Shown here piece by piece: positions 40,353-47,759 of a DNA stretch of 64,000 bases (position 1 is its first letter; each line of letters begins with the position of its first letter). Under the pieces are notes generated by a model. It was not told the DNA's origin, searched no databases, and saw only the letters and a program-made list of their open reading frames with translations. Origin of the DNA: an uncultured Faecalibaculum sp. Its GTDB lineage: Bacteria > Bacillota_I > Bacilli_A > Erysipelotrichales > Erysipelotrichaceae. The stretch spans positions 42,801 through 106,800 of the forward strand of contig NZ_CAJUPA010000002.1 in assembly GCF_910588395.1 (NCBI RefSeq). The letters run 5' to 3'. Made by a program: the position numbers and the translations under genes.

Positions 40353-40595
40353 ATGAACATTCAACAGGCGATGAATGAACTGGAAGCAGGGCACACCCTG
40401 CAGTCCGGTCACACACTTCTCAAGCGGCGGAACGACATGATTCTGGCCAGTTCCGGAACCTGGACCGCACGCATCCCTTTGCAGGACTTTGAAGCTCTGT
40501 GGGCTTCGTGTCCCTTCGTCCTGCACGCCCCGGCTTCCTTCATCGACGAAGAAGCGGATGCCCAGTACTATGGAAAGCTGCGGTCCCGGCAATGA
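40353..40595 (+). CDS. Hypothetical 80-residue protein
   Basis: A soluble protein (MNIQQAMNELEAGHTLQSGH ... DEEADAQYYGKLRSRQ) with no recognised family. The ATG is preceded by TATCAT (40341-40346) at 6 nt and by no ribosome binding site, so the mRNA may start at the codon. Its end overlaps the PAP2 gene start (ATGA), which makes it the first gene of a run 40353-45648 of overlapping genes. Confidence 0.6.
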   Translation: MNIQQAMNELEAGHTLQSGHTLLKRRNDMILASSGTWTARIPLQDFEALWASCPFVLHAPASFIDEEADAQYYGKLRSRQ

Positions 40596-41116
40596 ACGGC
40601 CGGATTCTGCTCTGGTTCCAGACCCTGCGCACCCCGGAGCTCAACCAGATCGTGCTCCTGCTGACGAACACCATCTGGCTGGCGGCTGCCCTGCTGCTGG
40701 TCCTGCTGCTCTTTTGCCGCACCAGAACCCTGGGCTGGCGCCTGATCGCCGGACTGGCACTGACCCTGATCCTCTCCACCGCCCTGAAGCACTTCGTGCA
40801 GGAACCACGGCCGTTTCTGGTGGTTCCGGGTCTGGAACGGGTCGGGCCGGTCCCCGGCGGCACCTCCTTCCCCTCCAGCCATACCGCAGCGGCGTTCGCA
40901 CTGTTCTGGGGTCTGCTCTTTGCCAAAGACCGCTGGTGGATCCCGGCGTTTCTCTACGCAGTTCTCATCGCTCTGACCAGGCTCTATCTCGGGGTGCACT
41001 ACCCGACGGATCTGGCCGGGGGCATTCTGGTCTCGCTGCTTTGCTGCGGTGTGACCGCCTGGGTATTTCACCGACTGAAACAGAAAGGAACCATACATGA
41101 TGAATCACACAACTGA
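40592..41116 (+). CDS. PAP2-family membrane phosphatase
   Basis: A 174-residue membrane protein with about five helices. The three acid-phosphatase motifs are present: KHFVQEPRP, PSSHT and TRLYLGVHYPTD with the last catalytic His. It may act on undecaprenyl pyrophosphate or phosphatidylglycerophosphate; the order of motifs fits both. Start ATG 40592 overlaps the previous stop. Its 3' end overlaps the CPBP gene by 20 nt. Confidence 0.9.
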   Translation: MNGRILLWFQTLRTPELNQIVLLLTNTIWLAAALLLVLLLFCRTRTLGWRLIAGLALTLILSTALKHFVQEPRPFLVVPGLERVGPVPGGTSFPSSHTAAAFALFWGLLFAKDRWWIPAFLYAVLIALTRLYLGVHYPTDLAGGILVSLLCCGVTAWVFHRLKQKGTIHDESHN

Positions 41117-41954
41117 TACAGGGCTGAGCTGTGCCCGCCGCATTCAGTACTTTGGTCTGGCCATGTGGATCTATGTCGTGCTGCAGTTTGTGACCGGCTT
41201 TGTCGGCGCGCTGCCTGCTCTGCTGGGGATCAACACCACCTGGCTGGTGCTTCTGGGCGGTACGGTGGTGGCGGGGCTGCCGGCGATGGCTGTGGCGCTG
41301 CAGACGACGCATACAAAAGTGGAAGGGCTGAAAACCACCGGTCATCACTTTGTGTCCACGTATCTGCGCTATGTCCCCATGATGTTTTTCTGGAACATTG
41401 CCTTCGGTCTGTTCTGGCAGCTGTTTCAGGTCTCGGACCAGACACTCCCCGCAGCGCCTGATCCCCTGGACATGGTTCTGATGCTGCTGATAGCGGGATT
41501 CATTGGCCCGGTGGTGGAAGAGCTGTTCTTCCGGGGATTTGCCTACAACTGTCTGAAGCCTTACGGTGCGGTGTTTGCGGCGGTGATCAGCAGTCTGGGG
41601 TTTTCGTTTCTGCACATGAATTTCGTGCAGGGATTCCCGGTGTTCTTCTTCGGTCTGGTGTTCTGCGCGGGGTATGAACGGACGGGAAGCATCTGGCTGC
41701 CCATTGCGCTGCATGTCACGAACAACACCCTGGCGGTTCTCAACGGCTGGTTCCCGCAGCTGGTGTGGATCATGATGGTGCTGGCGGCTGTGGGACTGGT
41801 GCTGACTGTTCTGGCTGCACCGGTGATTCGCCGGGACTGGGATGCGCTGATGGAAAAAGTCCGGCTGTTCCGGTGTGTGAAAAAGGCCCCGGCGTTCTGG
41901 CTGCTGGGGATCCTCTATGTCCTGACGGGGATCTGGTTTGCGGTAGCCGCATGA
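41097..41954 (+). CDS. CPBP family intramembrane metalloprotease
   Basis: A 285-residue membrane protein with eight hydrophobic segments. Abi/CPBP motifs are VVEELFFRGF (E-E-x-x-x-R) and the later SFLHMNF and LHVTNNTLA with His ligands. The family includes CAAX-processing and bacteriocin self-immunity proteases. AGAAAGGAACC precedes the ATG pair at 41097/41100. It overlaps sbcD by 4 nt. Confidence 0.88.
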   Translation: MMNHTTDTGLSCARRIQYFGLAMWIYVVLQFVTGFVGALPALLGINTTWLVLLGGTVVAGLPAMAVALQTTHTKVEGLKTTGHHFVSTYLRYVPMMFFWNIAFGLFWQLFQVSDQTLPAAPDPLDMVLMLLIAGFIGPVVEELFFRGFAYNCLKPYGAVFAAVISSLGFSFLHMNFVQGFPVFFFGLVFCAGYERTGSIWLPIALHVTNNTLAVLNGWFPQLVWIMMVLAAVGLVLTVLAAPVIRRDWDALMEKVRLFRCVKKAPAFWLLGILYVLTGIWFAVAA

Positions 41955-43084
41955 GATTCCTTCATATATCGGATCTGCACATCGGCAAGCCGTTTTATCA
42001 TCAGGACATGCGGGAATTTCTGGTGCTTCAGGAGGATCTGCTGACGAAGGTGATTCAGACGGCGAAGGATCAGCACTGTCATGCGCTGGTGATCGCCGGG
42101 GATATTTATGACCGGCAGGATCCCGGGGCGGAGGCTGTGGCGGTGCTGGACCGGTTTCTGAACCGGCTCAAGGACAGCGGTCTGCTGGTGTTCATGATTG
42201 CTGGCAACCACGATTCGCCGAAGAAACTCGGCTATGCCAGATCCTTTCTGGAGGACCGGAACCTGTATCTGGAAACGGTGTACCAGGGCTCCATACGACG
42301 GGTGGAGACGGATGATGTGGTGTTCCATCTGCTGCCGTTCATCAAGCCCTTTACCGCTGGACCGTATCTGGAGCAGCGCCCGGGGTCGTATCAGGAGATG
42401 ATGGAACAGGTGCTGTCCCGGGAAGAACTGGCACCAGGAAAGGCCCATGTGCTGATCAGCCATCAGTTTGTCTCCGGGGCTACGACCTGCGAGTCGGAGA
42501 CGCTGATGGTGGGGGGCCTGGATGAGATTGGGGCAGAGGTCTTTGCGGGGTATGACTATGTGGCGATGGGGCACCTGCATTCGCCGCAGCGGATCGCAGA
42601 GAATGTGTGGTATCCCGGGACGCTGCAGCGGCTGTCCATCAGCGAGTTGGAGCAGCAAAAAGGCGCACTGGTGGTGGATGTGGATCCGCAGGCTGAACCC
42701 GGCAGCCGGGTAACGGTCACTCCGGTGCAGATTGACCCGCTGCGGCGGTTTGAGAAACTCACCGGCACCCTGGATGAACTGACGGATCCGGCGTTTGTGG
42801 CGGCCCATGACCGGGATGCCTATGTATATGCGGCGCTGCAGGATGAACAGCCCAATCCCCTGGCGCTGATGCGGCTGCAGGAAGCCTGGCCGTATCTGGT
42901 GGGACTGGGGTACGAGGCGCTGGAGGCCCGGGTGCAGGAAGCAGCGGGGGCTTCGGCGGCTGTGCGCAGTGATGACCCGGCTGAGAACATCCGGGAGTTC
43001 TATCTGGCACAGACCGGGCAGAGCCTGAGTCCGGGGCAGGAAACGCTGCTGGAGAAACTGCTGAAGGAGATGGAAGACGCATGA
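41951..43084 (+). CDS. sbcD: Exonuclease subunit SbcD
   Basis: A 377-residue Mre11-type phosphoesterase. Metal-binding motifs run HISDLHIG, AGDIYDRQDPG, AGNHDSPKKL, HVLISHQFV and MGHLHSPQ. With SbcC it trims hairpins and double-strand DNA ends. ATG 41951 overlaps the CPBP stop; there is no own ribosome site, so it relies on coupling. It overlaps sbcC by 4 nt. Confidence 0.96.
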   Translation: MRFLHISDLHIGKPFYHQDMREFLVLQEDLLTKVIQTAKDQHCHALVIAGDIYDRQDPGAEAVAVLDRFLNRLKDSGLLVFMIAGNHDSPKKLGYARSFLEDRNLYLETVYQGSIRRVETDDVVFHLLPFIKPFTAGPYLEQRPGSYQEMMEQVLSREELAPGKAHVLISHQFVSGATTCESETLMVGGLDEIGAEVFAGYDYVAMGHLHSPQRIAENVWYPGTLQRLSISELEQQKGALVVDVDPQAEPGSRVTVTPVQIDPLRRFEKLTGTLDELTDPAFVAAHDRDAYVYAALQDEQPNPLALMRLQEAWPYLVGLGYEALEARVQEAAGASAAVRSDDPAENIREFYLAQTGQSLSPGQETLLEKLLKEMEDA

Positions 43085-45648
43085 GACCGCTGAGACTGGA
43101 ACTGCAGGCGTTTGGTCCCTATGCCAGCCGGGAAGTGATTGACTTTTCGGCGTTCGGTTCCCGGGGACTGATTCTGATCACCGGGGAAACCGGTGCGGGA
43201 AAAACCGTTCTCTTTGACGGCCTGATGTATGCCCTCTATGGACAGCCTTCCCAGAAAGAACGGGATGCGCAGATGCTTCGGTGCAAAAATGCCGATCCCG
43301 GGACTATGACCCGGGTGAGTCTGACGTTCGAGGAAAAGGGGCGCGTGTATACCGTGACCCGGGAACCGGCGCAGGCCAGGCTGAAAAAGAACGGAAAGGA
43401 GTTCCGGAAAAACGCCGATCCGGAGCGGCTGGAGCTGAAGACAGAGACAGAGGTGCTGGAGAACCGGGAGGCTGCAGCCAGGATCCGGGATCTGCTGGGG
43501 CTGGACGCCGCCCAGTTTTCCCAGACGGTGCTCATTGCCCAGGGGGCATTCCGGGATCTGCTCACGGCGGACAGCCAGCGGCGCCAGGAAATCTTCCGGG
43601 ATCTGTTCGGAACGGGGTTTTATGACCGGGTGCAGAAGGAGCTGCAGGAAAAAGCCCGCGTAAAGCGGGAGGAACTGGATGTCTGTGTCCGGGAAAACGA
43701 AGTCCGGCGATCCGGTCTGGGACTGTATCAGGAAACGCCTTTTGATGAAGCCGCCTGCCGGAAGACACTGGAGCAGGAAGCGGTCAGTCTGGAAGCCCTT
43801 CGGCAGGGGGTGAAGGAGAAGGAAACCCGGCTGCAGGCTTGCATTGCCCGGATTGAACAGCTGCGGGCCAGGGAGAAGGAAGAGCAGCGGCGGCAGCTGC
43901 TGGCGCAGCGCCGGGAGGATGCGTGCAGAACGGAACGGCGCTGTCAGGGGCTGCTGGAAGAACTGGAGCCGCAGCAGCCGGTGTTCGAGAAACAGCGCAG
44001 TGAAACCGCGGTGCTGGAAAAACAGGCGGCGGACAGCCGGAAAGCGGAAGCGCTGAAGCAGCAGGCAGCCAGTCTGGCGCAGGCAGTGAAAGCCGGAGCC
44101 CTGGATCTGGAGAAATCCGCGGCGGATCTGGAGAAAGACCGCCGGCAGCTGCTGGATCTGCAGGATGTTCCTGCCAGGCTGGAACAGGCCCGGAAACAGC
44201 AGCAGGATCTGGAAAAGATCCGGGAGCGGCTGGTCCAGAAAAAAGCCGCTGAGCAGGCGCTGGCTCAGGGAAAAGAGCGGCTGAAAACTGCCATGGCGGC
44301 GTTTGAAAAAGCCAATGGCACCTGGCTGACAGCCAGTCACCGGTTTCTGGCTGGACAGGCCGGGATTCTGGCGCAGTCTCTGCGGGATCACGAACCGTGT
44401 CCGGTGTGCGGCAGCCGGGACCACCCGGCACCTGCCGGGCTGGAACAGGATGTGCCGGATGAAGCGCAGGTACAGCGGCTCAGGGACAAAGCCCAGGCTG
44501 CAGAATCAGCGCAGCAGCAGGCGGCTTCCGAGGTTTCCCGGCTGCAGGGAAACCTGGAATCCCTGGATCCGGTGCCGGATACGGATCTGAAGGCAGAGCT
44601 TGCAGAGAGCAGCAACAGGATCCGGGATCTGGAAGAGAAAGAGAAACAGCGGGCGCAGCTGAAAAAAAGTCTGCCGGCCAGGGAATCGGCTCTGGAGAGC
44701 CGCCGGCAGGAACAGACTAACCGGCAGTCCGAGCTGGCGGGTCTGCAGTCCTCGGTGCAGCTGCTGCAGGGAACCGTCCCTGCGGCAGAGCTGGAAGCCC
44801 GGGCCAGCCGGATGAAACAGTCCTGCGAGGCCTTTGAGACCCGCCTGCAGCAGACCCGGGAGCAGCTGACCTCCGCCCGCTCAGCCGGCGAGGCAGCCCG
44901 GAAGGCCATGGAGGAGATCCCTGCTGTGACTGGCAGCCCGGAACAGGAGCTCAAGTCTGTGGATGCCCAGCAGAAGGAGCTGTCGGCAGCGCTGGCTGCG
45001 GACCGGGAGAGTCTGGAGCAGCGGGTGCATGTCCTGAAAAATGACCGCCGTCTGCTGGAGACGCTGACATCCGGGTATCAGACACAGCGGCGGCTGGAGC
45101 AGGAGGTAGCGGACCTGAATATGCTGTCCCGCACTCTGGCGGGAACCCAGAGCGGCGTACAGCGGATTTCCCTGGAGGCCTGGGTGCAGATGATGTATCT
45201 GGATCAGGTGCTGGAAGCGGCCAACCGGCGGTTTCTGCAGCTTTCCCGGGGACAGTACCGGCTGGTGCGCAGCGAGAGCCAGAAAAAAGGCGCCGGGAAA
45301 ACGGGACTGGATCTGGCGGTGGAAGACCGGTTCAGCGGAGAGATCCGGGCGGTGCAGACACTGTCCGGCGGTGAGTCCTTTGAGGCCAGTCTCTGTCTGG
45401 CGATGGGACTGAGTGACCGGGTGGCTGCGGCGAATCCGGGGATCAGCATTGATACGCTGTTCATTGATGAGGGATTCGGTTCGCTGGATGATGAGAGCCT
45501 GCAGAAGGCGATGCAGGTGCTGCAGGAACTGGCGCAGTACCGGTGTGTGGCGGTGATTTCCCATGTTTCGGGGCTGAAGACTGCCATTGACCGGCAGATT
45601 CAGGTAAAAAAGAACCAGGGTACCAGCCACGTGCGGCTGCAGGTGTGA
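43081..45648 (+). CDS. sbcC: Exonuclease subunit SbcC, SMC-like ATPase
   Basis: An 855-residue Rad50-type ATPase. Walker A is TGETGAGKTVLFDGLMYAL, Q-loop VLIAQGAFRDLLTA, a long coiled coil broken by the zinc hook CPVCGSRDHP near residue 440, the signature LSGGESF and Walker B LFIDEGFGSLD. The coiled coil is short compared with E. coli SbcC (about 1050 residues). It ends the run of overlapping genes that begins at 40353. Confidence 0.96.
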   Translation: MRPLRLELQAFGPYASREVIDFSAFGSRGLILITGETGAGKTVLFDGLMYALYGQPSQKERDAQMLRCKNADPGTMTRVSLTFEEKGRVYTVTREPAQARLKKNGKEFRKNADPERLELKTETEVLENREAAARIRDLLGLDAAQFSQTVLIAQGAFRDLLTADSQRRQEIFRDLFGTGFYDRVQKELQEKARVKREELDVCVRENEVRRSGLGLYQETPFDEAACRKTLEQEAVSLEALRQGVKEKETRLQACIARIEQLRAREKEEQRRQLLAQRREDACRTERRCQGLLEELEPQQPVFEKQRSETAVLEKQAADSRKAEALKQQAASLAQAVKAGALDLEKSAADLEKDRRQLLDLQDVPARLEQARKQQQDLEKIRERLVQKKAAEQALAQGKERLKTAMAAFEKANGTWLTASHRFLAGQAGILAQSLRDHEPCPVCGSRDHPAPAGLEQDVPDEAQVQRLRDKAQAAESAQQQAASEVSRLQGNLESLDPVPDTDLKAELAESSNRIRDLEEKEKQRAQLKKSLPARESALESRRQEQTNRQSELAGLQSSVQLLQGTVPAAELEARASRMKQSCEAFETRLQQTREQLTSARSAGEAARKAMEEIPAVTGSPEQELKSVDAQQKELSAALAADRESLEQRVHVLKNDRRLLETLTSGYQTQRRLEQEVADLNMLSRTLAGTQSGVQRISLEAWVQMMYLDQVLEAANRRFLQLSRGQYRLVRSESQKKGAGKTGLDLAVEDRFSGEIRAVQTLSGGESFEASLCLAMGLSDRVAAANPGISIDTLFIDEGFGSLDDESLQKAMQVLQELAQYRCVAVISHVSGLKTAIDRQIQVKKNQGTSHVRLQV

Positions 45649-45774
45649 GCCGGGAACAACTGCCGTAAGCCGGATTCTGCAGTCCGGCTGCGGCTGATGC
45701 ACTCAGGCGGTTGCTGGCCCTGGCTGTATCGGCAGGAAACGGGTATCGGCGATGCCGGGAAAAGAGGATGTTGT

Positions 45775-46764
45775 ATGGCGGAAGATCGGAAGAAGATTGC
45801 GGTGATTGCCACGGGTGGAACCATTGCGGGGGCAGGTCCTGCGGGGGATTCGGCGGGGTACCGGGCGGGGGAACTGCCTGTGGAGCAGGTGGTGAAATCT
45901 GTGCCGGGTCTGGCGGATGTGGCGGATCTGGAGATGTATACGGTGTGCCAGGTGGATTCCAATGATGTGACGTTCGGGGTGTACCGCGAGGTGAAGAAAC
46001 TGGTGGAGGCACTGGAGGCGGATCCATCGGTGGATGGCGTGGTGATCACGCATGGGACGGATACGCTGGAGGAAACGGCGTTTTTGCTGAATCTGGTGCT
46101 GGATGTGAAGAAGCCGGTGGTGATCACGGGTGCGATGCGGCCGGCGACGGCGACGAGTGCGGATGGACCGGGTAATCTGATGCAGGCGGTGTCTCTGGCG
46201 GCGGATGATCAGGCTGCGGGGATGGGCGTGCTGGTTGTGCTGTCGAATATGGTGTTCGCGGGCCGGGATGTGAAGAAGACGGATTCGATGAGCACGGATG
46301 CGTTCCGGCAGAATGAGTTCGGTTTGCTGGGGTATGTGCGGGACCGGCGGGTGTCTCTGATTCACCGGCCGTACCGGTTTCATACCAGTGCTTCGCGGTT
46401 CAATGTGACGGATTTGCGGGATATGCCTGAGGTGGAGATTTTCTATGTGCATGAGGAGTCGGACCCGGGGCTGCTGCGGTATATGCTGGAGCGTTATGAT
46501 GGTGTGGTGATTGCAGGTACCGGTGGCGGGAATTATCCCCGGGCGGTGCAGGATGTGATTGAGTCCTGGGATGGTGAGTGCATGATTGTGCGGGCGAGCC
46601 GTCTGCCGGAGGGCGAGGCGGTCCCGGATGAGGTGTTTGATCCGATGCAGAGGACGATTGCAGCGTATGATCTGATGCCGCACAAGGCCAGGCTGCTGCT
46701 GATGCTGGGGCTTCAAAGCGGTCGGAGCCGGGAGGAGATCCAGGAGGATTTCCGGGTGTACTGA
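45775..46764 (+). CDS. ansA: L-asparaginase
   Basis: A 329-residue asparaginase. The first catalytic Thr is in IATGGTIAGAG, the second Thr-Lys group in THGTDTLEETAF with downstream GAMRPATATSADGP. No signal peptide, so a cytosolic enzyme that deaminates Asn. ATG 45775 is chosen for AAAGAGGATG; the in-frame stretch upstream is non-conserved. It is monocistronic and its codon use favours GCG/GTG more than neighbours. Confidence 0.93.
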   Translation: MAEDRKKIAVIATGGTIAGAGPAGDSAGYRAGELPVEQVVKSVPGLADVADLEMYTVCQVDSNDVTFGVYREVKKLVEALEADPSVDGVVITHGTDTLEETAFLLNLVLDVKKPVVITGAMRPATATSADGPGNLMQAVSLAADDQAAGMGVLVVLSNMVFAGRDVKKTDSMSTDAFRQNEFGLLGYVRDRRVSLIHRPYRFHTSASRFNVTDLRDMPEVEIFYVHEESDPGLLRYMLERYDGVVIAGTGGGNYPRAVQDVIESWDGECMIVRASRLPEGEAVPDEVFDPMQRTIAAYDLMPHKARLLLMLGLQSGRSREEIQEDFRVY

Positions 46765-47018
46765 ACAGCCGTCAGCCAGCGGAATGAACAGCCGGAGGCT
46801 GGTCATTCTGCCCGCTGACTGGGCATCGAACCCGTTGCAAAAGGAAATGCTGCAGCGTGACGGACCAATCCGGATCTGACAAGACTGAAAAATGGAATCC
46901 GCCATAACTGACAGATTCCGGTGAAGTCGCTGATTTGCTGGCTGTAAGCGAAAAAACGCAGCGGGTTTGCTGAACAACTGCAAGTTGTGCAGCAAACTGG
47001 CTGCGCTATAATGAAGGT
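46765..47018. other. Intergenic region with long hairpin and promoter
   Basis: Right after ansA lies a long imperfect stem (about 46771-46820: GTCAGC, AATGA and CAGCC arms pairing with GGCTG, TCATT and GCTGAC). At 46966-46996 is a 14-bp hairpin (TTTGCTG-arm / CAGCAAA-arm) related to the one before the tRNA promoters. TTGTGC (46985-46990), 16 nt, TATAAT (47007-47012) is a promoter for the RNA candidate that follows. Confidence 0.5.
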
Positions 47019-47119
47019 ACAGACAGCAGACATCAACCGATGTGCTGTTTATTGATTAGCAGATGATCTAGCGATCATCCTGAGCACGGTCGGTGCTGGT
47101 ACACTGATCGTGCTTTTTT
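47019..47119 (+). ncRNA. Structured small RNA candidate upstream of tRNA genes
   Basis: A complete unit: TATAAT at 47007-47012, about 100 nt of transcript, and a terminator AGCACG (47083-47088) / CGTGCT (47109-47114) with six T. Inside are two more hairpins: an ACATC / GATGT stem and the perfect GATGATC-TAGC-GATCATC (47062-47079). No reading frame with a ribosome binding site is seen. I do not recognise the class; it is not a T-box (no specifier/AGGGTGG-type elements seen). Confidence 0.5.
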
Positions 47120-47126
47120 GCAGCCA

Positions 47127-47188
47127 GTTCCGTGACAGCGGTAGCTGGTCACGGAACACGCTGAAAAAGGCTGTACCTCATACAGCCG
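47127..47188. repeat. Two perfect hairpins between RNA candidate and tRNA promoter
   Basis: GTTCCGTGAC (47127-47136) / GTCACGGAAC (47148-47157) and GGCTGTA / TACAGCC (about 47170-47188). Confidence 0.6.
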
Positions 47189-47264
47189 AATAAGCCGGAA
47201 TTCACAGCATTCCGGGGTCTCTGATTCGAACACTATTAGCATGCAGTATATCAGATTCAGCGTG

Positions 47265-47295
47265 TTTTCTGCACAACCTTTGGTTGTGCAGAAAA
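47265..47295. repeat. 14-bp hairpin upstream of tRNA promoter, copy 1
   Basis: TTTTCTGCACAACC (47265-47278), TTT, GGTTGTGCAGAAAA (47282-47295). The identical hairpin is at 58508-58538 and a diverged one at 46966-46996. All three are followed by ACTGGCTG. Confidence 0.8.
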
Positions 47296-47332
47296 CTGGC
47301 TGAGACTGGCTGAGACTGGCTGAAATTTCTGC

Positions 47333-47362
47333 TTGCAAGGAGAAAGGGGACTGTGGTAATAT
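47333..47362 (+). promoter_or_regulatory. tRNA promoter, copy 1
   Basis: TTGCAA (47333-47338), 18-nt spacer, extended TGG-TAATAT (47357-47362). Same sequence at 58566-58595. Confidence 0.7.
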
Positions 47363-47381
47363 CAATGAGCAGTCAACAGAT

Positions 47382-47458
<77 letters not shown>

Positions 47459-47472
47459 TCTGTTTTATATGT

Positions 47473-47548
47473 GGGGTGTTAGCTCAGCTGGGAGAGCACC
47501 TGCTTTGCACGCAGGGGGTCAGGAGTTCGATCCTCCTACGCTCCACCA
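47473..47548 (+). tRNA. tRNA-Ala (TGC), copy 1
   Basis: 76 nt with encoded CCA. Acceptor GGGGTGT / ACGCTCC, anticodon loop TTTGCAC with TGC, T-arm GTTCGATCC. Fourteen nt after tRNA-Ile, so co-transcribed. Identical to the copy at 58706. Confidence 0.97.
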
Positions 47549-47560
47549 CTATGAAAATTC

Positions 47561-47593
47561 GCCTTCAGGAAACTACCTGAGGGCTTTTTTTTT
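47561..47593 (+). terminator. Terminator of tRNA pair 1
   Basis: GCCTTCAGG (47561-47569) / CCTGAGGGC (47576-47584), then nine T. Confidence 0.85.
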
Positions 47594-47654
47594 ATTATCT
47601 GGAATGCAAACCTGTCTGAATGCTGATGGTGACATCGACTTTGTGCCGCTTTGC

Positions 47655-47717
47655 CGGTACAGGCTCTCCTGTCCGGTCAGCCCTGATGCCCTGTCACAGG
47701 TGGCAGCCGCATCGGCA
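47655..47717 (+). repeat. Short palindromic intergenic repeat, copy b
   Basis: Three small palindromes in a row: CCGGTACAGG-CTCT-CCTGTCCGG, CCTGTCACAGG and GCCGCATCGGC. Nearly identical to 54787-54849. Confidence 0.7.
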
Positions 47718-47720
47718 AGG

Positions 47721-47746
47721 AAAAACCGGAGCAGGGCAGGCTCCGG
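47721..47746 (-). terminator. Terminator of the PRD regulator gene
   Basis: CCGGAGC (47726-47732) / GCTCCGG (47740-47746), with TTTTT on the minus-strand side. Confidence 0.75.
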
Positions 47747-47759
47747 CATAAAGACAGAT

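Noticed and set aside
45703..46995. 430-codon minus-strand frame opposite the asparaginase
   Set aside because: The plus strand encodes a full asparaginase with both catalytic motifs; the antisense frame is a His/Arg-rich shadow.
47013..47119. T-box leader for the downstream tRNA or other gene
   Set aside because: No T-box sequence and the transcript ends in a terminator before tRNA genes, which are not T-box targets.
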